From Talaromyces rugulosus (lineage: Eukaryota > Ascomycota > Eurotiomycetes > Eurotiales > Trichocomaceae), in the NCBI RefSeq assembly GCF_013368755.1, contig NC_049562.1:2666001-2730000 (forward strand): 64,000 nt of DNA. The letters run 5' to 3'. Shown in pieces: positions 24,772 through 36,668 of the stretch (the stretch's first letter is position 1; every line of letters starts with the position of its first letter). The notes beneath the pieces are model-generated. The model worked only from the letters and a program-made list of their open reading frames with translations, was not told where the DNA came from and did not search any database. A program made the position numbers and the translations under genes.

Positions 24772-26743
24772 ATGGGACCATCACTCCAACCCAGCATAAG
24801 CATTGCGGAGGTGCTGCCACAAAATGTGAACAATAATACGCCCGAGTCTGCGGGAGCCAGTCCGACTCGGCCTGGTTTTACGAGATCACAGTCAACTCTA
24901 GTTGGTCAATATATCGATGAAAAAACGCCAAAGGGCAGCATTGAAGTCGGATCTCCCGCAGAGTCTTGCCAGGAAAGCAAGCCGCAAGGAGAAACTCCAG
25001 AGACTGGAAAACTTGCATCATGGAAGGGCGCTCTAATTTTACTAGTAACAGGAGGAGCCATGTTTATGGACAACGTATTCATGACCAGCACAAATATTTC
25101 CCTTGCAGCTATTCAGGAGGAATTCGGCGTCCAGTCATCTGATCTCCAATGGATGATTTCTGCGTATACACTTTCCTTTGGAGGGTTTCTCCTGCTTTCA
25201 GGGGTCATGTCTGATCGGTTCGAGCAACCGTTTACCCCTAGAGCATATGAATATGATCGCTGACTAAACCACACTATAGATTTGGGAGAAAGCCTATGCT
25301 TCTTGTTGGCTTGATTTGGCTTTCCATCTGGACTTTGACGATCGGATTCGGATCCTCGTTTATAGAAATCGCTGTATTCAGAGGGCTGCAGGGTATGGGT
25401 GCTGCTCTGACCATCCCCTCTGCCGTGGGTATAATCAGCTCCTACTTCACTGGCCAAGACCGAACGCGAGCGCTAGGTCTATATGCAGCTTCTGGGGCAG
25501 TGGGATTTACAGGTGGCCTTGTCCTAGGCGGTCTCCTTTCCTCGTCGCTTGGCTGGCGATATATATTCCGCTTGTCGGTCATTGTCAGTACTTTACTAGG
25601 GGTGCTGGGATACATTGTACTTCCGACAAGTGGCGCAAAAATCTACCCCAATTCTCGAATGGATTATTTTGGTGCAACCCTTTCTACCTCGGGACTTATC
25701 CTTCTTGCATTTGTGGTGTCTGGTGGAGGCGTCTATGGCTGGGGATCGCCATTTATCATTGTTCTCCTCGTTTTGGCGATTGCCCTACTCGTGGCATTCG
25801 TGGTATGGGAGAGCAAAGTCAGCAACCCGATCATGCCGTTGTCACTCTGGAAGATCCATAATTTCCCGAGTTTATGGATTGTCGGCTTTAGTGGGTTCCC
25901 CCGTTTTGTTTTGGATAAAAAAAGTTCAATTACTAACTATCAACAGCGGCCAATGGAAGTTTCTCTGCCACTCTGTATTATACAGTTCTCATGGCTCAAC
26001 AAGTCGATAATCTTTCTCCGCTCGAAACGGCTATCCGATTCATTCCTTCAGGAGTGCTTGGTTTCGTGATAACGTTGATGACAACAAGAGCTATTGAGTC
26101 TTTCGATGGAAAACACATTTTAATTACGGCATTGGTTATCTCAGTATTAGCACCAATCCCGAGCTGCCTTTTGACTGCACAGTCTTCGAACTTGTAAGTT
26201 CATCGTCTGCATCTTTTTCAACATGAGATCTAATATCTGAATACAGCTGGGTAAATGTCCTGCCAACTATATTCATCAGTGTGACCGCAATATCAATCGG
26301 CTACATTTCAGCTAGCACTTTTATGTTATTAAGTGCTCCTATGCATGTTAAGAGTCTTTGTGGTGGCATGGTAAGTTCCGCGTCTTTTCTCTATTTTTTT
26401 TTTTTTTTTTTTTTGAGAAATCGAACATACAATAGGCGCACAAAAATGAGCAAAACCGAGTTATATCGCTGACCTTGTCTGGCAGATCAACACCGCATAT
26501 CAAATCGGCGGTGGTGTTTCTCTGGCCATTTGCTCCGCTGTCGTCCAGGCAGTCGATATCGACAAAGGCCATGATGTCGCCCAGCAATATACGACAGGAC
26601 TCTGGTGCACAGCTGGCATCTCTGGTGTTGGCCTTATCGTCGCTGTGTTTTTCTTGAAGAGTGATAGATCTGTTTTCACGCGCGGAGAAGAAAATATCGA
26701 CGTGCAGACAGAAATTTTGAAGAACGACATCAACATGGCTTAA
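24772..26743 (+). CDS. MFS transporter, DHA2-type (14 TMS) drug:H+ antiporter family
   Basis: Five exons (24772-25217, 25280-25890, 25947-26193, 26247-26370, 26486-26743) give 561 aa. A polar N-terminus of about 80 residues precedes the first helix (GALILLVTGGAMFMDNVF). The MFS signature between helices 2 and 3 is visible across the first intron (LSGVMSDRFGRKPMLL), as is the antiporter region GAVGFTGGLVLGGLLSSSLGWRYIF. It probably exports small molecules across the plasma membrane. Intron 4 contains a long T-run. No synthase gene lies nearby to suggest a substrate. Confidence 0.85.
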
Positions 26744-27784
26744 ACTCATTGTGCGAGCTACCATTTAATTAATGATTACATGACACGACTTAGGAAATAT
26801 GGGACGGAAATGATGATTTGTTTTTGGGATTGATTAACGGGTTTAGGAACGCTTGTAGGAAATAGGTTGGGCTTTTTAGTTTGTTAGATTTTTAGATACC
26901 TGGTTATTAGTTAATAGAATACTTTTAGTATTATGATTTTATTGCTTTATGTTTAAAGGATGAGGAATATCATAACTCGAGTAATTTAATCTTCATCCTA
27001 AATTCGGAATGATAGATCCGGTTGACATACTCATTGTAATACGGCGGACGATAAGAGAAATTGGACAAAACTCGGTCACACACTAGTAAAATTTACAAAC
27101 ACTGAATTTCTTTTGTCCAATTTCTCTTATCGTCCGCCGTATGTAACCACCGTCGTACTTTGGAACAAATGATGTGATTAAGCGTCTTTAGCGCTGCACT
27201 AGCGAGCATCCATTTGTGGGCCTGTGGCTCTCTTCCATCCACCGACCAAACTTCTTGCCTCGAACATTTCTGCCTATCCCAGGGACCACCTCTTGATTGT
27301 TGGTAACCCCGGTAACTCCGTAACAAAAGAGGGGCACTCTCCTATTTCTCCAAGACGAATGCAGTTTAAATTGTTGGTTCTTAGACTAAATAAACTAATT
27401 CCCACGCACACCGATATTTTTGATTACATATGAATTGTGATATGCCGCCAAAGTTAGGTAACAGATAACGTGGTTGCCTTAGAATGATGTAGTTTGAGGC
27501 TACCAAGAAAAGGTACTTTATCAATAACTATTTCCTGTCAGTTCAACACTGAATATTTTCTGTAATTCTACAAATTTCTAATGTATTGAGTACTATCAAC
27601 ATAATCATACAATCACAGAATTAGAAGCGTTACATCACTGTGGATGAGAACCTCGTTGGGACATTAAAAGGTTCGTTTACTCTCCTAGGTCTTTACGTAG
27701 TATTGGTGTGTGTGCACTAAACATATCCACGACCAAGCGGACTATTAAGCCATCAAATTACACTCTCAATAAACCAAAGCACCT
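26744..27784. other. Intergenic with foldback element
   Basis: About 1 kb between the two MFS genes. A perfect inverted repeat is centred at 27090. The rest is A+T rich with no gene. Confidence 0.5.
27039..27142. mobile_element. 104-bp foldback/MITE-like element
   Basis: Two perfect 32-nt arms in inverted orientation (27039-27070 and 27111-27142) flank a 40-nt spacer. The arms begin ATACGGCGGACGATAAGAG and end with its complement. If the TA at each outer end is read as the target duplication, the element would be a TA-inserting MITE of the Tc1/mariner type. No transposase is encoded. As RNA it would form one long hairpin. Confidence 0.75.
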
Positions 27785-29899
27785 ATGGAGAAATCGGTCG
27801 CCGAAACCGCAAGTCCTGTTCCCAATGATCGACCTCATCCGATGAGCGAAGCAGTTGCCTCCCAAGAACCAGAAAATACCCAATCCGACATCCACAATCC
27901 TGCCAACTTAGATCTAGTTGATGACCGTGACGTCCAATATGAAACAGGGATCAGATTGGCTACTATTATATCCTCAGTGACCTTGACTGCCTTTCTTATA
28001 ACACTCGATGGGTCCATAATCGCTACGGTAAACGAAAATAATTGACAGGCACATTTAGTAATTCCTATGTTGACTTTCTTTGAAAGGCAATCCCTAAAAT
28101 CACCAGCCAGTTTCATTTTCTCTTCCGGAAGTTGGGTGGTACGGGAGTGCTTATTTGTTGTCAAGGTGATTTACTCTCGTGAAGCATTGGTTTTCAGACT
28201 GCTTACAATCCACAAGCTCTGCTCTCCAGCCAGTGACAGGCAAGCTGTATGCTCATTTCAGTTTGAAGGTTGGATCGCTGCTCTTAGTCATGAAAACCCT
28301 CTGCACGAGGAACTAACAACATTGTAGTATACTTACATAACATTCCTTGCCCTTTTCGAGTTTGGGTCGTTAATATGTGGTGTTGCAACCTCGTCCAACA
28401 TGTTGATAATAGGGAGAGCAATTGCCGGCATGGGTAGTTCTGGGGTGGGAAACGGGGCACTCACAATATTGTCTGCTTCCATACCTCTTGAAAAGAGAGC
28501 TCGTAAGCCCCGGCTGAGATCCAGAACAACCTTGACTCTATTAACCGTTCTAAAATGCAGTATATTTCAGTATCACGGCATCAGGTATGTTTTACCCTAT
28601 GCTCTTTCCTGATCTCGGCTCTAATTCTTTTTAGTTGGCCAGATGGGTGTTGTACTTGGCCCATTAATTGGAGGCGCATTGACAGAATACACGACCTGGA
28701 GATGGTGTAATATTTGAGGCCCTGGTAATATTGAGGACAATTGCTAATACTCATGCCAGGCTTCTACATTAATCTTCCCATTGGTGGACTAGCAATAGCT
28801 TCTTTAGTTTGGGTAGCAGTGCCCAACACCAGCTCTGAAGGGCCTAAACAAATGAACTTCACCTCTCTATTCCATGAACTCGATATCACAGGCTGCCTTT
28901 TGTTTTCTCCGACCATGGTCATGTTTCTTCTTGCTATTGAATGGGGTGGATCGACTTACCCTTGGAATAGTGCCGTGATTATTGGTCTCTTCTGCGGAGC
29001 TGCTGGTAATCTTGCTCTTTTCTTGATCTGGGAACACAAAAAGGGAGAATCTGCAATGATTCCCTTTCAAATGGTCAAAAAACGCGCGGTTTATTCCGCT
29101 GGTTTATGCGTATTCTTTCTATACGCGAATAACTTGATGACATCGTACTATCTTTCCATATATTTCCAAGGGGTACGAGGCAAGACGCCAACATTGAGTG
29201 GCGTGTATATGCTGCCAGGAATTATCAGTCTGATGGTCTCTGGTATTACAGCTGGGCTCACAGGTATGGTCGATTAACTATCATCCCAGAAAAAGCTAAT
29301 TTCATAAAAGTCACCCGAGTTGGTTACTATTTGCCGTTGGCAGTTATCGGTACAGTCTTAACAGCTGTTGGGTCTGGGTTGATAAGCACATTCACTCAGT
29401 ACACAAAAACTGGCACCTGGATCGGCTATCAAATCATCGGTGGGTTAGGACGAGGTTTGTCGATGCAAATGGTGAGTAATTCCTATATCCAAAACTTAGT
29501 GACTTCACTGACTCTTTGAATCAGCCGCTTGTAGCAGTCCAAAATAACCTACCTGCCTCGCAAATTGCCGTCAGCATGGCCTTTCTTAGTTTCAGTCAAA
29601 ATTTTGGTGGATCACTGTTTCTTTCCTTTGCTGAGACGGCTTTTGGTATCGGTCTTGGGAACGCTCTACCCAGGTATGCACCAGGCGTTCCTGTTGACAA
29701 AATTTCATCTATTGGTGTGTCGGGAATACGATCGATGTTACCACAGAGTGATGTGGAAGGTGTGATTATGGCCTATGCCATTGCTGTCCAGCAGGTTTTC
29801 TATATTGTGGCTGCGACTGCGACTGTTGCTTTTATTTTCAGTTGGGGATTGGGATGGAAGAGCGTTAAGAAAGCTAGGAATACGTCTCCTGAAGCTTGA
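27785..29899 (+). CDS. Second DHA2-type MFS transporter, probably frameshifted
   Basis: Nine exons (27785-28027, 28087-28165, 28217-28268, 28328-28502, 28561-28584, 28635-28706, 28760-29263, 29311-29471, 29525-29899). The family motifs are present: [76 protein letters not shown] and FYINLPIGG. Every junction keeps frame except inside exon 2, where [10 protein letters not shown] and [10 protein letters not shown] are two bases out of register at a T-run (28116-28119). The exon total is 1685 nt, two more than a multiple of three needs (560 aa). It is either a recent pseudogene or an assembly indel. Confidence 0.7.
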
Positions 29900-31178
29900 C
29901 GCCTCGGGGGAAATGTTTTCATAAGAAGTGCTCACAGACATTGATCACATTATTTTACGATGTCGTAAGTAATTTTGCTTAGAATAGTCTAGATGTTTGA
30001 CTATCTGTGCAACAGAGATGGAATCCTATTCGATATAATTTATGATGTTTGGTTGGTTATCTATCACGCTATATAGGTAGCTTATAGTCATAAATTTTAC
30101 GTATAACTTGTATGGATGAATATTTGAGCAAATATGTTAGTGCTTTGTGGAGGAATTATTCATAAAGCAACACAGCATCACTGTCTTACTAGGTCATTCC
30201 TCTAGAATATTGATAATTAGCAGTTTGGTTTGGATGGTTTGTCTGTACGCTAGTTGTTTGTCTGGGTAATTAAACCCGGGGAATTCTAAAATATAATTGA
30301 AAATTGACTAAGCTTCGTGGCTTGTTCCTACATGTCAGCACCTAACGCCTCGACGCTACCGGTGTGTATTTAGATGTCTGTGCGGCTTGAGCTTTGCTAA
30401 AAAGAGGAGTCGATTCGTTAGCTGAAAGTAGATGAAATTATGGATCCAAGGTCATAAACTCCCCCTGATTTCAAGATCTAAAGTGAATACATATTTATTG
30501 CTTGTAAATGACGTCCCAGGTACCATATTGGTGTTGTTCATGGGGGTGGTAGATCGCTTCAACGATAATTAGACGAGCGAGATCATACATAACATACATC
30601 AAGTTATCGTATTTCCGGAATATACTGAAAGCAACTCTAATAAACAACAAGCTTTCGGTACATAAGGCTAATGCCTGACTTGTAACCACTAACCCCGCGG
30701 TTAGTAGATTCGGGGGCGGCCTACGGGGAATAATATTCAATTAGGATCGAGAGTACTAATTTGTACTTGGATACCATACTCCGATTAACCGAATAGCACT
30801 AAAAATATACACAGGAATGCCACACTACTGAATCATTTCCCGATATGGTGAACTTTCTATAGGTGGCTGGCTTATCTGACACTTTGTAGTTGAAAATGTG
30901 TGGGCTACTAAGTAAGGGTCGTACGATTTATAAAAGTTTGACTATTCCGTGGCACACTATGAATTAAAATGGATGTCGCTATTTAAATATAGATAAATTT
31001 TCACCGGTGAGATTTCTCTGAAAAGGCCCAACCACCTGGGGTATAAATTGCTCATCTGCCTGCTTTCAGGGTCACCCTGAAACCCAAGATCGAAACCTCT
31101 TCTCTTCTCTGCTACAGCCACAAATATTTTCTTTATCCCTAAGTTACTTAGAGCATAGTCTCCACCTATAGCTCTACA
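29900..31178. other. Intergenic, 1.3 kb
   Basis: A+T rich. No gene on either strand that I can support. The last 200 bp is the promoter of the secreted protein gene. Confidence 0.55.
31042..31047 (+). promoter_or_regulatory. TATA box of the secreted-protein gene
   Basis: TATAAA within GGGGTATAAATTG, 137 bp before the ATG. The leader that follows is pyrimidine-rich. Confidence 0.55.
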
Positions 31179-32158
31179 ATGCTTGCAAAGACTCTCCTTG
31201 CTCTTAGCTTCGCCGCTACTGTCTGTTCATTCACCCTTCCAAAGGGACTACCTAATGGAGCCTATCGAGCCTACTATAACGATGCTGGTGAAGAAGTTCA
31301 TGAGCCGGTTGTAGTAAATTCATCTGCTCCTCAGGCCCTGCCGAAGCGTAGCTATTCCCAATCAAAGCGAGATACCATCCAAACATGGTGCGGATGCGCC
31401 TTCCCTATGAATGCTGGCGATACAAATATTGCCAACCAAGGTCTAGCTGACCAAGCCGCTTCGTATCCGGAGGTTGACCCCGGTATGGCCTACTACACAA
31501 TTCAAAATACCGCTGTTGCGTTTGTGTGTAACGTGGATGACAAAACTGCAAACATACCCCAGGATGTTGTTAGCACTGGCTCATGGGATGTCACACAAGC
31601 TTGTGGCCTGTTCTATGCGGGTACGTCCCGTATACAGTGGCCCGAGGCCCTGGATTACGGGTACATGAACTACTTTGATAACCTAGACTTCTGTGGAGCT
31701 GCGGAGGTCGCGAAGGAACATAGTTGCTGTAACCCTGGGAGCCGGACTTACGCAAGCTGTCCCGACAACTGCTGTAATGGTAACTGCGAATTCCTCTAGT
31801 ATGTCTCAGTTGAGCCCTTGTCGAACGCGCTGCCACTAACATGATGTCTAGTTATGACAACAGTACTATTCCTATCCCTGGGGCTGCACCCCTCTTCTAC
31901 CCAGGTTGGGTAATTTACAAGGATGGCCAGTCTATGGGAGGCGGTCAGGATTGCAATGGTTACCCCTGCACCGACGAAAATCAGTTCGAGTTGAAGACAG
32001 AGCTACCATCCTCATTCTTCTTGACTGCCTACTCGGATGGTAGTGGATGTCCCGACAGATGCGACGGGCAATACGAGTCGCAAACGACTTTGACTGGAAG
32101 CATCTATAGGAATGGTTTGTCGACAGAGTGTTCGTGTAGAATTTACTTCCAGTGTTAA
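31179..32158 (+). CDS. Cysteine-rich secreted protein, function unknown
   Basis: Two exons (31179-31798, 31852-32158; 53-nt intron with CACTAAC branch site) give 308 aa. The signal peptide MLAKTLLALSFAATVCS is followed by a pro-like segment with dibasic sites (LPKR near residue 54, QSKR near 62) that a Kex2-type protease could cut. The mature part is rich in Cys (WCGCAF, HSCC, SCPDNCCNGNCEF, DCNGYPC, GCPDRCDG, CSCRIYFQC), so it should be disulfide-rich. No membrane anchor. I recognise no enzyme motif. It could be a cell-wall or effector-like protein; the TATA box suggests conditional expression. Confidence 0.8.
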
Positions 32159-33004
32159 GTTGAACAACTAGGAGAATTGAGGAGTGTACAGAGTTGGTTG
32201 TACGTAAATGCTAGTTACTCGACAGATTAGGTCTTGATAGTAAAATATAGTCATCAAACATTTCTTTCAATATTCTTGATGGAACTTATATCTAAGGAAT
32301 TTACTACCTAATCCTTACATGAAATATACCAGGGACTCAGGTTTACTTACATAGATGCCTAGAATCAACATTCTCCTAAACCAAGTTCCTAGCAAAGGTA
32401 ATATTCATATAGTTTAATCGACGCTCGTCTATGTATTTGTTAATAAGAGCTCTATCGTTCTCCTTCATTAACAGATATGGGGATATGCCATGGATAGGAT
32501 AGAAATTAGTGACTGACCCTATTAGAAAGGAATAGATATTATCAGCAGTAAACAAGAGAGGCATGTAATTTTCTTCATTTTAAGGGCCTACGTCGAGTGG
32601 TCCGGTCTCCCGTTTGGAGTTGCCGTGTCACTTTATGCTGTGATTATGATCTCACTTATATTTCTTGGGCACTGAATGCGGATTCCTAAAGTACTCGAGG
32701 GGGCCATATACAGAAGTCTTTTTTGGGTCCATTGAAGTATGCCCGCCGTAATAGCGTTGGTTACGGATTTGGACACGATATTAGAATTGTTACTTGAATT
32801 ACATAAACTTCCTGTCGTTAAAATTAATAAGAGGCACATGAAGCAGGGATTGATTAGTTAATCCCTTTTTATAATACTAGAGCTTAACTCTATACGTCGT
32901 GATATATATAAGCCAAGATAAATTAGATAAGAGCTAGGAAAAAAAAGAAAGTCTAGATTCTTCATATTCCGGTTTTCAATCTCTTTAAATGTTGTCTACT
33001 ACAT
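32159..33004. other. Intergenic, convergent 3' ends
   Basis: Between the secreted protein (+) and the dehydrogenase (-). A+T rich, with no gene seen. Marks the right edge of the accessory block. Confidence 0.55.
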
Positions 33005-34685
33005 CTATATCTTCGAAGTACGATGATGCTTTGGACCTCTAGTAATTTTTCGTGCATAGGGATGCAAACGACTAGCAGGAACAAGATGGTCTACGTCTCC
33101 GGTGTTGACAAGCTCGGGGCTTGCTTCGCTTATACTGGTAATACCGCTGTTCTTCATCGCCGTTTCAAACTCTTCGCGTATGACTAAACCGGGAAGAAAA
33201 AAGGGTAGTCAATATCAAGGTGTCTCAAAGGGCGATCTGATAACAACAAGAAGAAGGGGAACGGGTACTTACTGTCGATCAAGTGCTCAACTCCTTCTTG
33301 GCCGTAGTTGGTAGCGAAAAGCATGCTGCGGCCCATTCCAACAGCCGTAGCTCCAAGAGCAATGGCTTTGAGAACATCAGTGCCACGTCGAATTCCACTG
33401 TCAACGTAGATTTCCATCTTGTCGAAAATCTCTGGGCATCGCCGGTGGAGCTCAAGTAAGGTGATGATAGATGGAGGACTGGTATCAAGATTGCGGCCGC
33501 CATGATTACTCAAGAGGAGACCATCCACTCCAGCTTCCATGGCCAAGATCGCATCATCTGCTGACATGACACCCTTCAAGCACACCGGCAAATGGGTATG
33601 TTTCCGAACAAAGGCGATGTCATCCCACGTCAACCCGGGGTCGATGTTGCCAGCCATCAATCGGCCGATGCCGCCTCCTTTGGTGTCGTTCTTTGCTTTC
33701 ACGTTGGACATGGGAACCCCCATGTCCTCATCTGCTTTGACCCGTTCGTCTGCTTCTCGTTTGCCCGGCCACGCTGCATCAACCGTGATGTGAATAGCTT
33801 TGAATTGTGGTAGCGAGGATATTTGGTGGAGAAGTGCTGCCGACTTCTCCCGGTTCGGATTGACGTATAGCTGGAAGAAAAAGCTGCCGTTTGGTGCTGC
33901 TTCAACTAACTCTTCCACGGAGAAAGAAGAGTTATTAGAAACCTAAAAGTAAATTTGTTAGACACACAAAGTTAATAATATGTGAGACAATTACATACTC
34001 CCTGCATAATACCCTTACGCTCGCAGGCCCTGGCAATAGCGCACTCGCCATCTGGATGAATCATCCTCGCCATTGCTGCCGGGCTCACAAATAAAGGGAA
34101 ACTAAGATCCGTGCCTTGGACAGTCGTGCGAGTATCGATACTCCGAACGTTCCTCATAACTCGTGGGCGAAACCATATTCGGTCAAAACATGATTTGTTT
34201 GCATCTCGTGTGATCAAGTCTGTCGCAGCACTGGAGTAAAATGCCCAGGTTTTCTTGCTCACTGTTTTTGATGCCACCGTTTCAAAGTCATGAGCGTTGA
34301 TTAATGTCGTCAATGGCGGTTTCTCGTTGTCCAGCATTACACGGGCGTTTTCTGTTGGCGGTTCCTTGAGCCATTCATTATTAATGGTGGACTGGTCTAG
34401 GACGCCTTTGAACTGGTCCTGCCGTAGATTTTTCTTAATCACAGATGGCGAATGCGCTTCATTGTAAGCTTTAGAAGCGTCACGCCCTGCGTACTTTAGG
34501 ATAACTAGACTTGACATTAGCTTCAATCCCTCAATGGGCGAAGAGGACTAACTCGCAGAGCCCCCAGGATGCTCTTGGTGGAATTCGGTCAGATCCCAAA
34601 CTTGGCCGTCAACGACTATCCAAATGTCTGAAGGGGAATTGTGTTTTTCTATCTCTTTGACAGAGAGTAGCCTTCCCTCCGCCAT
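33005..34685 (-). CDS. Cytochrome b5-FMN 2-hydroxyacid dehydrogenase (flavocytochrome b2 family)
   Basis: Exons 34553-34685, 33999-34504, 33273-33942 and 33005-33183 give 495 aa. Residues 1-75 form a cytochrome b5 heme domain (WIVVDGQVWDLTEFHQEHPGGSA). The FMN-dependent alpha-hydroxyacid dehydrogenase barrel follows: FYSSAATDLITRDANK, SPAAMARMIHPDGE, HITVDAAWPGKREADER, LKGVMSADDAILA, the catalytic-His motif SNHGGRNLD, and YVDSGIRRGTDVLKAIALGATAVGMGR. Yeast Cyb2 oxidises L-lactate and passes electrons to cytochrome c. Here the chain starts directly at the heme domain without a mitochondrial presequence and ends SKI, a possible peroxisomal signal. The gene is divergent from the TatD gene. Confidence 0.9.
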
Positions 34686-35265
34686 CTTTCTCCTCCTGCG
34701 CAAAAGTTTATGGATTTGACGAATTTTCCTGTTAATAGCGAGACGTTTTTCCAAAACAACGCTGCGATCCGGCTTTTATAAGATTCCCCGGATTTTTCAG
34801 GTTCAATCCCATAAATAAGCGGGGAGATTTTGGATTTAGCATCGCGGTTCGGGGGAATGGCGACCGCCATCGCACTTTCTCCGATCTTCACTCGGCTTTC
34901 TGCCCGTTGTCCCTGGCTACCGAACTTGATACCTAAGTTAGACCACTCAATCGAGTCGAAAAATAACTCATTGCGAAGACTAGGGAGTGGTTTTGTTTTG
35001 CATATTACATTGTAAAATTGAAATATTATTTATTTCCGCTATTAATATTTCGAATGTAGAGCGAACTCCAAGCAGCCAATAAGAGAGCCGCTAAATAAGA
35101 CATAAAACTCTTCCCAAACAGGTTAGACTGCTGTTTTTTCGACCGAGTTTGGTCATTCTCAACGCGCGAATTTCCCCTTCCTGTTCTTATTATTTCCTAA
35201 TCCGCACGTCCCGTGACTGCAGAAAACCTAGCTGGGCGCTTGTTCTCCTCTCTTTATCCCCTCTG
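34686..35265. promoter_or_regulatory. Bidirectional promoter region dehydrogenase / TatD
   Basis: 580 bp between two divergent start codons. No further gene. An in-frame upstream ATG (34754) exists for the dehydrogenase but adds a strongly basic, Lys/Arg-rich stretch that I judge untranslated. Confidence 0.45.
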
Positions 35266-36668
35266 ATGACCGCATCTAGCCTTCGCCTTATCTCGACTGG
35301 CCTTTTAACCTGCGCCCGTTATCGAGTCATCTCGACATCGCTGCCTAAAGGTAGGTAACAGTATGACTCACTAACAGCCATTCAAGCTAACTGTAACATT
35401 ATATAGTAGGATTTATTGGCCAAGGCCTTCTGAAAAGGAATAAAAGCCCGCAGAAGTTTGCATTATTGCTATCTCAAAACAAGTACCTTTCAGATTCAGC
35501 TCTTCTTAGAGCTCCAACAACGGTTATGGAAGACACTACTAAACCGTTAAAATATGTCGATGTATGGTTATGCATATAATCGTTTTATTTCTCTCTGGAT
35601 TATTTATCTGATTTTACCCGCAGATCGGCATCAACTTAAGTGACCCCGTTTTCCGAGGGAGTTATCACGGAAAGCAAGCTCATGAAGACGACCTGACCGA
35701 CGTCATCGAGCGAGCTCGGGATATCGGTTGTGCAAAGTTCATGGTTACGGGTTCAGATGTGAAAGAATCAAAACATGCAATTCAGATTGCTAAAGACTAT
35801 CGTACGTTCATGTATCCCAAAATTTCATAAACGGAAAAAGAAAAAGAAAACCCCAGTGCTGATAATCTCATCAAACAGCTGGATTCTGTTATGCCACCGT
35901 CGGTGTTCATCCGTGTCAAGCAAAACACTTTGATGACCATCCAGATGGCCCCTCAAGTCTGCTCCAAGAACTCAGAGAGCTGGCCCAGAGTTCCAAAGAG
36001 TCGGGCTACACGGTAGCCTTTGGAGAAATTGGTCTTGACTATGACAGACTGTTTCTGAGCTCAAAAGAAGCACAGCTGAAATATTTCGAGGCCCAACTCG
36101 ATCTTGCAGTGGAAATCCAACTGCCCCTTTTTCTGCACTCCCGAGCTGCCAGTGAAGATTTTGAGCGATTGCTAAAATCAAGACTCGACCAGCTCCCCAA
36201 AAAGGGTCTCGTGCACAGTTTCACAGGCACAAAAGAGGAGATGCAACGATTAGTCGACTTGGGCCTCGACATTGGTATTAATGGATGCAGCATGAAGACA
36301 GAGGAAAACCTTGAGGTCGTTAAGGAAATTCCTCTGGAGCGGATCCAGATCGAAACCGATGGCCCATGGTGCGAGATTCGGCCTTCACATGCGTCTGCCA
36401 AGCATCTCGATGATGGGCCGACTTTGCCAAAGTCTGTTAAAAAGGAAAAATGGCAAAAGGGTTTTATGGTCAAGGGGCGCAATGAGCCTGTTGCAATTGC
36501 TAAGGTTGCCCATGTCATCGCTAAAGTGAAAGGGATATCCGTTGAGGAAGTCTGTGAAGCGTGAGTAAAATCTGGACTCTGCTTGGAAATGCATCGTATC
36601 GCTAATATACAACATTTAGGGCTTGGAATAACTCGATAAAAATGTTTGGCCTTGGCGAGCCCAACTAA
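35266..36668 (+). CDS. TatD-family metal-dependent deoxyribonuclease, possible dual start
   Basis: Five exons (35266-35350, 35410-35561, 35624-35801, 35879-36560, 36620-36668) give 381 aa. The catalytic part starts YVDIGINLSDPVFRG and continues with TVGVHPCQAKHF, AFGEIGLDYDR, LPLFLHSR, KGLVHSFTG and QIETDGPWCE, which supply the His/Glu/Asp metal ligands of TatD nucleases. A 79-residue N-terminal extension begins MTASSLRLISTGLLTCARYRV, an Arg/Ser-rich leader like a mitochondrial presequence. An internal ATG (35526, MEDTTKPLKYVD) would give the usual short cytosolic/nuclear form. TatD enzymes act in DNA repair and apoptosis-like DNA degradation. Confidence 0.88.

Noticed and set aside
13047..32158. 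Classical secondary-metabolite gene cluster
   Set aside because: No polyketide synthase, peptide synthetase, terpene cyclase or P450 is present; transporters and a regulator alone do not define one.
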